Source: Streptomyces anandii JCM 4720 (GTDB lineage: Bacteria > Actinomycetota > Actinomycetes > Streptomycetales > Streptomycetaceae). From it: 48,972 nucleotides of DNA. The stretch spans positions 270,824 to 319,795 of the forward strand of contig NZ_BMVJ01000006.1 of assembly GCF_014650655.1 (NCBI RefSeq), given 5' to 3'. The notes under the pieces are model-generated. The model had not been told where the DNA came from. It saw only the letters and a program-made list of their open reading frames with translations, and searched no databases. Made by a program: the position numbers and the translations under genes. Shown here piece by piece: positions 40,276 through 48,717 of this stretch; positions within the stretch are counted from its first letter, which is position 1, and every line of letters starts with the position of its first letter.

Positions 40276-40878
40276 TCAGCCTTCGGTGCGGGCGAGGGCC
40301 AGTTCCAGTACGACGAGCAGCGCGTCGCGCACCGAGCCGCGCTCGCGGGCGTCGAAGACGACCACCGGGACGTGATCGGAGACGTCCAGCGCCCAGCGGA
40401 CCTCCTCCAGCGAGTGCTCCACGCGGCCGTCGAAGGCGTTCAGGGCGACCGCGAAGGGGATCCGGCGGTGCTCGAAGTAGTCGACGGCCGCGTAGCAGTC
40501 GTCCAGGCGGCGGGTGTCGACGATGACCAGCCCGCCGACCGCGCCCTCGACGATGTCGTCCCACATGAAGCCGAAGCGTTCCTGCCCCGGTGTGCCGAAC
40601 AGGTACAGCTTCAGGGTCGGGTCGATCGTGATGCAGCCGAAGTCCATCGCGACCGTGGTGGTGGTCTTGGCCGGGGTGTGGGTGAGGTCGTCCACGCCGG
40701 CCGCGACCTCGGTGATGGCGGCCTCGGTGGTCAGCGGCTCGATCTCGGAGATGGCGCCGACGGCGGTGGTCTTGCCCACGCCGAAGCCGCCCGCGATCAC
40801 CATCTTGACCGGCAGCGGCGGTCGTACGGCGGGCTGCTCGGCCGCACCGCCGCGGACGAGAGGTTCAGTCGGTGTCAC
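40276..40878 (-). CDS. cvnD: Conservon GTPase CvnD
   Basis: The 200-residue Ras/MglA-like GTPase has G1 GGFGVGKTT (30-38), a G3-type region reading LFGTPGQERFGFMW, and ALNAFDG as G4. CvnD proteins act as the switch in four-gene conservons, cycling between GTP and GDP and interacting with CvnA and CvnB at the membrane. The GTG start at 40878 has GGGGAG 6 nt upstream and overlaps the end of cvnC by 14 bp. Downstream lie bidirectional hairpins. The accessory cytochrome P450 gene seen after some conservons is absent. Confidence 0.93.
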   Translation of the reverse strand: MTPTEPLVRGGAAEQPAVRPPLPVKMVIAGGFGVGKTTAVGAISEIEPLTTEAAITEVAAGVDDLTHTPAKTTTTVAMDFGCITIDPTLKLYLFGTPGQERFGFMWDDIVEGAVGGLVIVDTRRLDDCYAAVDYFEHRRIPFAVALNAFDGRVEHSLEEVRWALDVSDHVPVVVFDARERGSVRDALLVVLELALARTEG

Positions 40879-41281
40879 GGAGTACTCCCCGGGAGTCGGG
40901 GATGGCCCGCAGGCCATCGATAACCCTGCGCAGGACGGCCGCGTCGTGCGTGGCGCCGGAGTCGGGCACGTGCACGGTCAGCTGTCCGGCGGCGCGCAGG
41001 TCCTCGGCGAGGACCCGCACCACGTTCAGGTGCAGCCGCAGCCGGGCCGCGAGTTCCGCGATGGACTGCGGCCGGCGGCAGGCGGCGACGATGTCGTGCC
41101 GCTCGAAGGCGAGCCCGTCCAGCGCCTCCAGCCCCGCGGCGGTGGCCACCACCTGGGTCTCCACGGGCACCGGCCGGCCGGACGCGGTGGGCGCCACCCG
41201 GCCGGCGGTGACCAGGAACGGCCGTACGGCGGGGGCGGGGCGCACCGGATCGCCACCCGGAGGCGTGAGGCCGTCCGCCAT
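40865..41281 (-). CDS. cvnC: Conservon protein CvnC (DUF742)
   Basis: The 138-residue protein has the DUF742 pattern: VRPFLVTAGRVAP near the start, the winged-helix-like HDIVAACRRPQSIAELAARL, and LNVVRVLAEDL. It ends with RRVIDGLRAI. CvnC is a small cytosolic partner in the conservon complex with an HTH-like fold, but DNA binding is not established. GGAAGG-like sequence precedes the ATG by about 12 nt. It lies 37 bp after cvnB and overlaps cvnD. Confidence 0.92.
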   Translation of the reverse strand: MADGLTPPGGDPVRPAPAVRPFLVTAGRVAPTASGRPVPVETQVVATAAGLEALDGLAFERHDIVAACRRPQSIAELAARLRLHLNVVRVLAEDLRAAGQLTVHVPDSGATHDAAVLRRVIDGLRAIPDSRGVLRDTD

Positions 41282-41318
41282 GGGTGTGTCTCTTCCTTCC
41301 TCGACCGGCGGTGGCCGG

Positions 41319-41795
41319 TCAGCGCGCCGGCGTGGCGCCGACGCTGTTCTTCAGTTCGAGGACCAGCTGGGGGCTGAGCGCGGCGCCGGCGCGGTTGGCG
41401 AACAGCGTCATCTCGTAGGCGATGTTGCCGAGTTTGGCCTCCTTGTCGGCGACCACGCCGAGCACGGCGCCGTTGCCGATCGCAGAGACCAGGACGTGGC
41501 CGCCCTCCAGGTCGATGATGACCTTGTTGAGGCCGCCCAGGCCGTAGTTGCCGGAGGCGCCGGCGGCGAGGCTGGTGATGCCCGAGACGATGGCGGCCAG
41601 CCGCTCGGAGTCGGCGTGCTCGCGCAACTGCGAGACCGCGATGAGCAGTCCGTCGGAGGAGACGGCGATGGCGTCCACGACGCCGGCGGTCTCGGTCGCG
41701 AAACGGTTGAGCAGCCAGGTGAAGTCGGCTGCGGCGGCCTGCAGATCGGTCGGCGGGGTGCCTCCCGTCGGAGTGTCACCTGTCGACGTGCTCAC
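41319..41795 (-). CDS. cvnB: Conservon roadblock/LC7 protein CvnB
   Basis: The 158-residue protein has the roadblock/LC7 domain: LLNRFATETAGVVDAIAVSSDGLLIA, the SGITSLAAGA segment, and GGHVLVSAIGNGAVLGVVAD. Roadblock proteins dimerise and act as regulators or platforms for Ras-like GTPases, here CvnD. The start is a GTG at 41795, overlapping the cvnA stop as GTGA, with AGGAG about 8 nt upstream. About 18 Thr/Pro-rich residues precede the domain. Confidence 0.93.
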   Translation of the reverse strand: MSTSTGDTPTGGTPPTDLQAAAADFTWLLNRFATETAGVVDAIAVSSDGLLIAVSQLREHADSERLAAIVSGITSLAAGASGNYGLGGLNKVIIDLEGGHVLVSAIGNGAVLGVVADKEAKLGNIAYEMTLFANRAGAALSPQLVLELKNSVGATPAR

Positions 41796-44716
41796 TGCTC
41801 GGCTCCTTCCGGGAGGTCGTTCCGGTCGTTCCGGTCGTTTCGGTCGTTTCGGTCGTTGTTCCGGGGTGGTGCGGGGGTGCTGCTGGACGTGGTGGGCTCC
41901 GCGGGCTCCGCGGGGCGCTCGTGGGTGCCGGTGTCGCTGTCGCGCTGGGCCCGTGCCACGGCGGCCTCGAACTCCTCGAGCGCGGACCGCACCGCCTCGG
42001 CGTCGGCGGGCCCCACGGCACCCTGCCGCACCCCTTGCTGAGCGCCGGCCTCGCCGCTCGTACGCAGCGTGGCCCCTCGAACGCGCCGGCGCAGGGGACG
42101 GGGGGACGCGGGGGAGGGCGCGGGCTCGGGGGCGGGCGTCTCGGAGTCCGTGCGGGCCCGGGGGATGAACGGCTGCCCACCCGCACGGGACGGTGCACCG
42201 GTTTCCGGCGGGGCCGGGGAGTCCTCGGCGGTGGCGGGTGCGTCCCGGCGGGGAAGGCGCGGCAGCGTGGACGCGTCGTCCGTGGCGGATCGGTCCGATG
42301 CCGGGTGCGGCTCGGGGGCGGCGGCCGGGGTGTCCGCCTGGGGGGCGGGCGCGTCGGCCTCCGGTGAGGTCTCGGTCGCGGGTGCCTCCCGGCGCGGGAG
42401 GCGGCGGGGCAGCGCGGACGGCTCGTCCGTGGCGGGCCGGTCCGCCACCGGGCGCCGCCCGGAGTCGGCCGCCCTCGCGGCGGCCACGGCGTCCGTACGG
42501 TCCGGGCCCGCGCCGGCGTCCGAGCCGGTGCGGGAGGCCGCCTCCGAGTCCGGGCGGGCCGCCGGGCTCGGATCCGCCTCCGAGCCGGCGTGCGACGCCG
42601 TACCCGAGTCCGCGTGCGTGGCAGCGCTCTTGACGCGAGCCGTGTCCCCGGCGGTGGCGGCAGCCGTGCCCGCGTCCGGGGCGGGAGTCGTGCCCGCGCT
42701 GACGGTGGTGGTGGGCTGGGCGGGGGTGGTCATGGGGCTCATGGTCAGCAGGAGGGTGGAGGGGATGGTGACCTCCGCCGTGACGCCGCCGCCCGGGGTG
42801 CGGGAGAGGGCGGCGGTGATGTCCCAGCGGCGCGCAAGGGTGCCGACCACGAAGAGGCCCAGCACCTTCGTCGGGACCACGTCGAGGCGCTCGCGGCGGA
42901 TCAGGCGGGCGTTCTCCTCGGCGAGGCGCTCCGCGCTCATGCCCAGACCGTGGTCGGCGACCACGATCGACGCCCCGTCGCCGCCCGCCCGCACGGACAC
43001 CTCCACCGGGCTGCCCGCAGGCGAGAACGACACCGCGTTCTCCAGGAGTTCGGCCACCATCAGCGTGAGGTCGCCGATGATGTCCGGCTCGACCATGATC
43101 TCGGTCCCGGCGTACAGCTGGACCCGCTGGTAGCCCTCGATCTGGCCGAGCGCGGCGCGCACCACGTTGGTGAGCTCGGTGGGACCGGAGTCCAGGACGG
43201 TCTCGCGGATCCCGGCGAGCAGCATCAGGCTGTCGGCGTTGCGGCGCAGGCGTACGGCGATGTGGTCGATGGAGTACAGCCGCTCCAGCAGGGCCGGGTC
43301 GGTCTCGCCCCGCTCCACCGCGTCGATCAGAGCGAGCTGACGCGTCGTCAAGTTGCTGACGCGGCGGCCGACGTTGCCGAACATCTCGGCGACGTTGCGC
43401 CGGCTGAGCACCTGCCGCTCCAGCAGCGCGGCGGCCGTCGTCTGCACCTGGTTGAAGGCCTCGGCGAGGTCGCCGATCTCGTCCCGAGCGGTGACGGGCA
43501 CGTCCCGCAGGCGCGGCGGCCCCGAGTCGTCGGCGTCGTCGTCGGCCACCCGGGCCAGTTCGCGGCTGGTGGCCGCCGACACCTCCTGCGCGGCCCCGGT
43601 GAGCGCCTGCACGGGCCGTACGACCGAGCGGCGCACCGCCACCGAGAAGCCGAGCCAGAGCAGGAAGCCGATCACGGCGGCGCCGAGCAGCGCGGCGGCC
43701 CGCCACCAGGCGTCGGAGGAGGCGCCGGCGGCGTGGCCGGCGATCTGGTCGATGAGCGAGGAGGCGATCCTCAGCCGCTCCGCGGCCTGCGCCGGGTAAG
43801 CGGGGTAGTCGTTCAGCGCGTCCCGGAACGCCTGCCGGACCTCGGCCGGGGTGCCGGCCTGCAGTCCGCTCGGGTCGATCTGCAGCTCGGCGTAGGCCTC
43901 GGCGATCTTGCGCTGCGCCGCGCTGTGCTCCATCTCCGCGAGCTGGTCGGCCTGCGCCTCGGTGGCGAACCGGGCGAAGCGGTCGGCGTGATAGGTGTAG
44001 AGCTGGTAGGAGCCGACCGCGGCGGTGAACTCGATCAGCGCGTTGCTGTCCCCGGTGGTCGCCGAGAACACGCTGGTCTCGAAGGAGCTGTGGGCGGCGT
44101 CGGCGCGCAGCAGCGAGTCGAGCAGGTTGCCGGTGAAGGTGGCCGCGAGGGCGGCGTTGCGGTCGAGGCCGAGACCGTCGATCAGGTTCTTGGCGGCGCC
44201 CGTGTAGGCGGGGTCGATGTTGTCGGCGGGCAGATAGCTCTGCTCGATCGTCTGGCGCAGGCTCGTCAGGCCCTCGATCTCCTTGAGCGCCTGCGCCTCG
44301 GTGTCCGGCAGCCGGTCGCCGAACGTTCGTCGCACACGGGCGACTTGGGCGTCCACCGCGGCCTGCGCCTTGCGGTAGGCGGTGAGCGGGGGACGGGCGC
44401 CGGGGCCCTGGGACTCGAAGCGCACGGAGAGCAGGATGGCCTGCTGGTGCTCCGCCTCCACCCGGTCGACCAGCGCGGCCACTTGCGCGCTGTCGCGCAC
44501 CAGACGAGCCGCGGACGCCGCCTCGCGCGCCTGGCCCACCTGATCGGCGATCAGATAGGTGAGCAGCACGGCGACCACGGCCAGCGGCACGCCGACCAGG
44601 ACGTTGAGCTTGCGCCGGAAGGGCCACCGGTCGGCGAACGCGCCGGGGCCGCCCGGTTCGGGCGACGAGGACGGCGGGGCCGGACGGGTGGACGCGTCCA
44701 CCTCGTTCGTGGACAC
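41792..44716 (-). CDS. cvnA: Conservon sensor histidine-kinase-like protein CvnA
   Basis: The 974-residue membrane sensor starts at a GTG (44716) with AAGGAGG 5 nt upstream; the longer frame to 44776 lacks this. Order: helix 1 (about 37-56), an extracytoplasmic NIT-type sensing region (about 60-325), helix 2 (about 330-355), HAMP, a kinase-like helical region (SIDHIAVRLRRNADSLMLLAG) and an ATPase domain with N-box VAELLENAVSFSP (about 555) and G-box VVADHGLGM (about 587). The usual H-box is altered, as in other CvnA proteins. About 310 Pro/Ala/Asp/Arg-rich residues follow, with LPRLPRR-type repeats and a terminal Arg-Asn-Asp repeat. No response regulator is nearby; signalling probably runs through CvnB-D. 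Confidence 0.92.
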   Translation of the reverse strand: MSTNEVDASTRPAPPSSSPEPGGPGAFADRWPFRRKLNVLVGVPLAVVAVLLTYLIADQVGQAREAASAARLVRDSAQVAALVDRVEAEHQQAILLSVRFESQGPGARPPLTAYRKAQAAVDAQVARVRRTFGDRLPDTEAQALKEIEGLTSLRQTIEQSYLPADNIDPAYTGAAKNLIDGLGLDRNAALAATFTGNLLDSLLRADAAHSSFETSVFSATTGDSNALIEFTAAVGSYQLYTYHADRFARFATEAQADQLAEMEHSAAQRKIAEAYAELQIDPSGLQAGTPAEVRQAFRDALNDYPAYPAQAAERLRIASSLIDQIAGHAAGASSDAWWRAAALLGAAVIGFLLWLGFSVAVRRSVVRPVQALTGAAQEVSAATSRELARVADDDADDSGPPRLRDVPVTARDEIGDLAEAFNQVQTTAAALLERQVLSRRNVAEMFGNVGRRVSNLTTRQLALIDAVERGETDPALLERLYSIDHIAVRLRRNADSLMLLAGIRETVLDSGPTELTNVVRAALGQIEGYQRVQLYAGTEIMVEPDIIGDLTLMVAELLENAVSFSPAGSPVEVSVRAGGDGASIVVADHGLGMSAERLAEENARLIRRERLDVVPTKVLGLFVVGTLARRWDITAALSRTPGGGVTAEVTIPSTLLLTMSPMTTPAQPTTTVSAGTTPAPDAGTAAATAGDTARVKSAATHADSGTASHAGSEADPSPAARPDSEAASRTGSDAGAGPDRTDAVAAARAADSGRRPVADRPATDEPSALPRRLPRREAPATETSPEADAPAPQADTPAAAPEPHPASDRSATDDASTLPRLPRRDAPATAEDSPAPPETGAPSRAGGQPFIPRARTDSETPAPEPAPSPASPRPLRRRVRGATLRTSGEAGAQQGVRQGAVGPADAEAVRSALEEFEAAVARAQRDSDTGTHERPAEPAEPTTSSSTPAPPRNNDRNDRNDRNDRNDLPEGAEQ
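41815..41859 (-). repeat. 9-bp tandem repeats at the 3' end of cvnA
   Basis: Five copies of a GGTCGTTYC-type unit run in frame, encoding repeated Arg-Asn-Asp near the CvnA C-terminus. The unit length keeps frame if the copy number changes. Confidence 0.65.
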
Positions 44717-45080
44717 CGGGGCCTCCTTCTGAGGTGTCTCCACCCGGGAGTCTCCACCCGGGGACGGTCGTGACAACGGTGATGCGCAAGGACACCGAAG
44801 CGGCCCCCGTATACCGCTGTGGCCGACGCCAACTGCCCTGAAACCTACCGCTTCTTCACAGGTCCGTTCGCCACGACCAATGTCAAGAATGTGTTACGAA
44901 GCCGACCCTCCGCCTCCACAACTGGCCACTGATCGAAGCCAATCGGTGACCCAGGGCCTCTTGACTGACTGAGAAGCCGCTGGATTGGATCAGTAAAGTG
45001 CGGTGCCCGCGCCCCGTGCGCCCCTGCCACTGGCAGTGCTCCACCACCTGCCATCAACTTCCGAGCCCGGAACGGGAATT
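44717..45080. other. Divergent intergenic region between cvnA and the binding-protein gene
   Basis: No gene is seen in this 364-bp stretch, which is less GC-rich than its surroundings. TTGACT (44961) and TAAAGT (44994-44999) are promoter-like on the plus strand but too far apart to pair. TATACG occurs on the minus strand near 44808. The exact start sites of cvnA and the binding-protein gene cannot be fixed. Confidence 0.4.
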
Positions 45081-46046
45081 GTGACTTCTTACGCGAAGAG
45101 CACCAGGTCCAGTACGAGACACCCCGGCGCGGCCGCCGTCGCACTCGCCGCAACCGCGGCGCTCGTCGCCGGGTGTTCGTCGTCCTCCGACAACAAGTCC
45201 GACAACCCCCTCTCGGGCGGCGGCAAGGCGAGCGGCGGCACCGTCGTCGTCGGCTCCAACAACTTCGCCGAGAGCATCCTGATCGCCGACATCTACGGCG
45301 AGGCCCTCAAGGCCAAGGGCGTCAAGGTCACGTACAAGCCCAACATCGGCAGCCGCGAGACCACCTACGGCCTGCTCAAGAACGGGTCCGTCACCGTGCT
45401 GCCCGAGTACAACGGCGCGTTGCTGGCCTACCTCGACAAGAGCGCCGCCCCGAAGACGGTCGCCGCCACGACGGCCGCCATCAACGCCAAGCTCGACCCC
45501 AAGCTGACGCTGCTGGAGCCGGCGCCCGCGCAGAACAAGGACTCCGTCACCGTCAACCAGGAGACGGCGAAGAAGTACAACCTCACCGCCGAGTCCTCCG
45601 TCGCCGACCTCAAGGACGCGGCGAAGGACCTGGTCATCGGCGGCTCGCCGGAGTTCCAGACCCGCCAGCAGGGCCTGCTCGGCCTGAAGTCGGTCTACGG
45701 GCTCGAGTTCAAGTCCTTCAAGGCGCTGGACGCGGGCGGTCCGCTGACCCAGGCCGCGCTGAAGAAGAACACCGTGCAGGCCGCGGACATCTTCACCACG
45801 GACCCGACGATCCCCAAGGAGAAGTTCGTCGTCCTCCAGGACCCGAAGAACCTGTTCGGGTTCGAGAACGTCCAGCCGCTGGTCTACAAGAGCGGCCTCG
45901 ACCAGAAGGGCGTGGACGCGCTCAACGCGGTCTCCGCCAAGCTGGACACCGCGACCCTGCTGGACCTGGACATCCAGGTGCAGTCGCAGAACAAGGACCC
46001 GTTGGACGTGGCCAAGGCCTGGCTGAAGTCCGCGGGTCTCGTCTGA
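45081..46046 (+). CDS. Osmoprotectant-binding lipoprotein (OpuAC/OpuCC type)
   Basis: The 321-residue substrate-binding lipoprotein has a lipobox LVAGC (Cys 32) and a Ser/Asp/Gly linker. Its family pattern begins VVVGSNNFAESILIADIYGEAL and continues with the GSRETTYGLLKNGSVTVLPEYNG block, which forms one face of the ligand pocket. Later come AADIFTTDPTI and FGFENVQPLVY. Members bind glycine betaine, choline, proline betaine or related quaternary amines. The GTG at 45081 precedes a good signal peptide; only a weak GGGAA lies upstream. It presumably serves the ATPase and permeases at 37657-40192, from which the conservon separates it. Confidence 0.9.
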   Translation: MTSYAKSTRSSTRHPGAAAVALAATAALVAGCSSSSDNKSDNPLSGGGKASGGTVVVGSNNFAESILIADIYGEALKAKGVKVTYKPNIGSRETTYGLLKNGSVTVLPEYNGALLAYLDKSAAPKTVAATTAAINAKLDPKLTLLEPAPAQNKDSVTVNQETAKKYNLTAESSVADLKDAAKDLVIGGSPEFQTRQQGLLGLKSVYGLEFKSFKALDAGGPLTQAALKKNTVQAADIFTTDPTIPKEKFVVLQDPKNLFGFENVQPLVYKSGLDQKGVDALNAVSAKLDTATLLDLDIQVQSQNKDPLDVAKAWLKSAGLV

Positions 46047-46086
46047 CCGACCGCAGTTGGACGGCACCACCAGCGAAGCGGCGCGG

Positions 46087-48042
46087 GTGTCCCAGGACGC
46101 CGGGGACACCCGTGTCGTGCTGGACGGGCGCGGTCTCGGTCTGGCCGACGTGGTCCGTCTCGCCGACGCGGACGCCGATCCGGCGGTGGCGCCGGAGGCG
46201 CTCGAGCGGGCCGATCGGTCCTGGCGGGCCGCGGCCCGGCTCGCCGTGGGCGGACGGCTCTACGGCCGGGGCACCGGCGTCGGCGCACACCGCTCGGTGC
46301 CGGTCGACAGCCACGACGAGACGGAGCACGGGCTGCGGCTGCTGCGCAGCCACGCGGGCGGCGCCGGGGCCCTGGTGCCCGTCCGGCAGGTCCGGGCGAT
46401 GCTGGCGATCCGCGCCAACCAGCTGCTGGCCGGCGGCTCCGGCATCCAGCCCGCCTTCGTCACCGCCCTCGCCGAGGCACTCCGCCTGCGCGTCCACCCG
46501 GCGGTCAGCGAGTACGGCGGCCTCGGCACCGGCGACCTGACGGCTCTCGCCCAGACGGGTTTGACCCTGATGGGCGAACACCCCTGGCGCCCGGACGTGG
46601 GCGAACACCCCTGGCGCCCGGACGTGGGCGAACACCCCTGGCACCCGGACACGGACAACGCCCCGCGTCCGGCCCCGACTTCCACGAGACCTGGCGGTCC
46701 CACCGGGCCCGCGGTCATGCCCGGTCGGCGTCTGGGGGACGGTGACCGGCCGGAGAGGGAGGCCGCGCTCGCGGGCCTGCCCGCGCAGTGGCGTGGCGAA
46801 CCCGGCGGGACCGGCGCGGACCGGGCGACTGCCGTCCTGCCCAGGCAGTGGCGCGGCGACGAGGGCGCGGCAGGCCCCGGGGCCGTACCGGCGGCCGGTC
46901 TCCCCGCCCAGTGGCGCGGCGCCGACAGCGAGGAGCCCCACCCGGCGACAGGACCTTCCGCGGCACCGGCGGACCGCCCCGGTCCGCAAGCAGGCGCCAC
47001 CTCGTCCGGCCCGCCCGCACGGGTGATCGCCCACGAGCCGCCCGCGGCGCGCGAGCGCGGGCTGCCCGCACCCACCCCGAGCGACCCGCCGGCCCCCGGC
47101 GTCCCCGGGCTCCCCGCCCCCGTCCTCCCCGGCCCCGGCGACGCGCTGGCGTTGCTCAGCAGCAACGCGTTGACGCTCGGGCAGGCCGCCCTCGCCTGTC
47201 ACGATCTCGATGTGCTGCTGCGGGCGGGGCACGCCGTGGCGGCCTTGTCGCTGGAGGCGGTCTCCGGGTCTGCGGACGCCTACGCCGCCGAGGTGCACGC
47301 GTTGCGGCCCTATCCCGGGGTCGCCCGCGCCGCCGCCGAGGTGAGGCGGCTGCTCGGCCCGGGGGAGCGGCCGGGCGCGCGCGTGCAGGACCCGTTCGGC
47401 TTCCGCGCCTTCCCGCAGGCCCACGGTCCCGCCCTCGACGCCGTCGACGCACTGCGCCGCATCGTCGAGGTGGAGGCCAACTGCCCCTCCGAGAACCCGC
47501 TCATCGCCCCCGACGGCACCGCCGCCTACCACCACGGCGGCTTCTACGCGGCCCCGCTGGGCCTCGCCCTGGACGCCCTGAACCTCGCCGTGCTGCAGAC
47601 GGCCCAGCTCTCCGCCGCCCGCCTCGCCGCGCTGGGCCGCCCCGGGCTCACCGGCCTGCCGGCCTTCCTCGCGGCCGGCCCGGCCGGCAGCTCGGGCACG
47701 ATGATCCTGGAGTACACCGCCAACTCCGCGCTCGCCGAGCTGCGTTCGTGCGCCGCGCCCGCCTCGGCAGGTCACGCGGTGCTCTCCCACGGCCTGGAGG
47801 AGGCGGCGAGCTTCGCCTCCCAGGCGGCCAGGCAGTCCCTGCGCGCGGTGGACGCCTACGCCACCGTACTGGCCTGTGAACTCGTCAGCGCCGTACGGGC
47901 GTTGCGGCTGCGCCCCGGCGAACCGGACGCCGTCGCCTTCGCCGTGGCGGACGCCGCGCTGCCCGCCGGGACCGAGGACCGGCCGCTGACGGCGGACGTC
48001 ACGGCCGCGGCCGCACTGCTGCGGGTGCTGGCCGGGCTCTGA
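46087..48042 (+). CDS. Aromatic amino acid ammonia-lyase (HAL/PAL) homologue with altered MIO triad and repeat insertion
   Basis: The 651-residue protein aligns by eye with histidine/phenylalanine ammonia-lyase: VVLDGRGLGLADVVRLAD, YGRGTGVGA (usually YGVNTGFG), LRSHAGG, RAMLAIRANQLLAGGSG, then VHPAVSEYGGLGTGDLTAL. The last normally contains Ala-Ser-Gly, which cyclises into the MIO cofactor; here the triad is Gly-Thr-Gly (147-149). The expected C-terminal blocks DPFGFRAFPQAHGPALDA and NCPSENPLI are present. Between them lies an insertion (about 165-350) rich in Pro/Gly/Ala. It has three tandem GEHPWRPDV units and three spaced QWRG motifs. Catalysis is doubtful. A TTG at 46057, 10 bp after the previous stop, is an alternative start. 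It is probably in one operon with the binding-protein gene. Confidence 0.8.
   Translation: MSQDAGDTRVVLDGRGLGLADVVRLADADADPAVAPEALERADRSWRAAARLAVGGRLYGRGTGVGAHRSVPVDSHDETEHGLRLLRSHAGGAGALVPVRQVRAMLAIRANQLLAGGSGIQPAFVTALAEALRLRVHPAVSEYGGLGTGDLTALAQTGLTLMGEHPWRPDVGEHPWRPDVGEHPWHPDTDNAPRPAPTSTRPGGPTGPAVMPGRRLGDGDRPEREAALAGLPAQWRGEPGGTGADRATAVLPRQWRGDEGAAGPGAVPAAGLPAQWRGADSEEPHPATGPSAAPADRPGPQAGATSSGPPARVIAHEPPAARERGLPAPTPSDPPAPGVPGLPAPVLPGPGDALALLSSNALTLGQAALACHDLDVLLRAGHAVAALSLEAVSGSADAYAAEVHALRPYPGVARAAAEVRRLLGPGERPGARVQDPFGFRAFPQAHGPALDAVDALRRIVEVEANCPSENPLIAPDGTAAYHHGGFYAAPLGLALDALNLAVLQTAQLSAARLAALGRPGLTGLPAFLAAGPAGSSGTMILEYTANSALAELRSCAAPASAGHAVLSHGLEEAASFASQAARQSLRAVDAYATVLACELVSAVRALRLRPGEPDAVAFAVADAALPAGTEDRPLTADVTAAAALLRVLAGL
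46573..46653 (+). repeat. Three 27-bp in-frame tandem repeats
   Basis: Each unit encodes GEHPWRPDV (the third GEHPWHPDT). The first two are identical at the protein level and nearly so in DNA. They lie at the start of the insertion in the ammonia-lyase homologue. Confidence 0.8.
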
Positions 48043-48079
48043 GGAAGCCGTCCGGCCCGCACCCGCGGACGCCCACGTC

Positions 48080-48535
48080 CTACAGGTCGAACTCGTGCGG
48101 CGGGAGGTCCAGCGTGTAGCAGGCCTCGCGGACCACGGCCTGCTCGGTCTTGTCGAAGTCGCCGTCCGCGCCGCCGATGACGATGCCGATCTGGACGACC
48201 GCGCGCGCCTCGGCCGGCTTCTTCTTCGCCTTGGCGATCTCCTGGAGCACGCTCACCTTGCCGAAGTCGAAGTCGGTGGTCAGCCTGTCCAGGTTCTCCT
48301 CGAAGCGGCGGCGCAGGTCGTCCGCCGGGAAGTTCTGCAGGACCTCGTTGGTGGCGATCAGCTGGGCGACGCGCTGCCGCTCGGACGGGTCGATGGTCCC
48401 GTCGGCGGCCGCCACGAGCGCGCACATCGCCATGCTCGCGTCCCGGAAGGCACCGCTCTTCAGATCGTTCTTCTTCGCCACCATCTGGGTCTGCATCTGC
48501 GTCGCGGACTCCTTGATGCGGTCCCACAGGGCCAT
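48080..48535 (-). CDS. TerB family tellurite-resistance-type protein
   Basis: The 151-residue helical protein has the TerB pattern: SMAMCALVAAADGTIDPSER with an acidic loop near the start, and VVQIGIVIGGADGDFDKTE later. Acidic residues in the two ADG loops can bind metal, as in Klebsiella TerB. TerB domains occur in stress and metal-sensing systems; tellurite resistance itself is not implied. GGAGA lies 5 nt before the ATG. No terD-like genes are adjacent in the window. Three palindromes lie just upstream, suggesting control by DNA-binding proteins. It is convergent with the ammonia-lyase homologue. Confidence 0.88.
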   Translation of the reverse strand: MALWDRIKESATQMQTQMVAKKNDLKSGAFRDASMAMCALVAAADGTIDPSERQRVAQLIATNEVLQNFPADDLRRRFEENLDRLTTDFDFGKVSVLQEIAKAKKKPAEARAVVQIGIVIGGADGDFDKTEQAVVREACYTLDLPPHEFDL

Positions 48536-48558
48536 GTGCTCTCCAAGTGTCGTGTCGG

Positions 48559-48602
48559 TCTCGTACGAGAACGCGATAGATCTACAGCAACGTAGAAACT
48601 AC
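48559..48602 (-). promoter_or_regulatory. Cluster of three palindromes upstream of terB
   Basis: TCTCGTACGAGA (48559-48570), TAGATCTA (48577-48584) and GTAGAAACTAC (48592-48602) are perfect palindromes within 44 bp, 24-67 bp before the ATG. They probably overlap the promoter and could be operators. Confidence 0.5.
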
Positions 48603-48649
48603 CGGGGCGGCGGAGAAGTTCCGGCGGCCTCGGGCCGTTCCGCGCCGCC

Positions 48650-48655
48650 TACACT
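48650..48655 (+). promoter_or_regulatory. Putative -10 box of the ArsR-type gene
   Basis: TACACT fits a Streptomyces -10. The start of transcription would be near 48662, giving a leader of about 55 nt with a GAGGAGGA ribosome-binding site at 48702-48709. Confidence 0.35.
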
Positions 48656-48717
48656 GGTGCGGCCCGGACGAGGGCGCAGACCCCGCGCGGGGTGGCGGAA
48701 CGAGGAGGACGACGACC

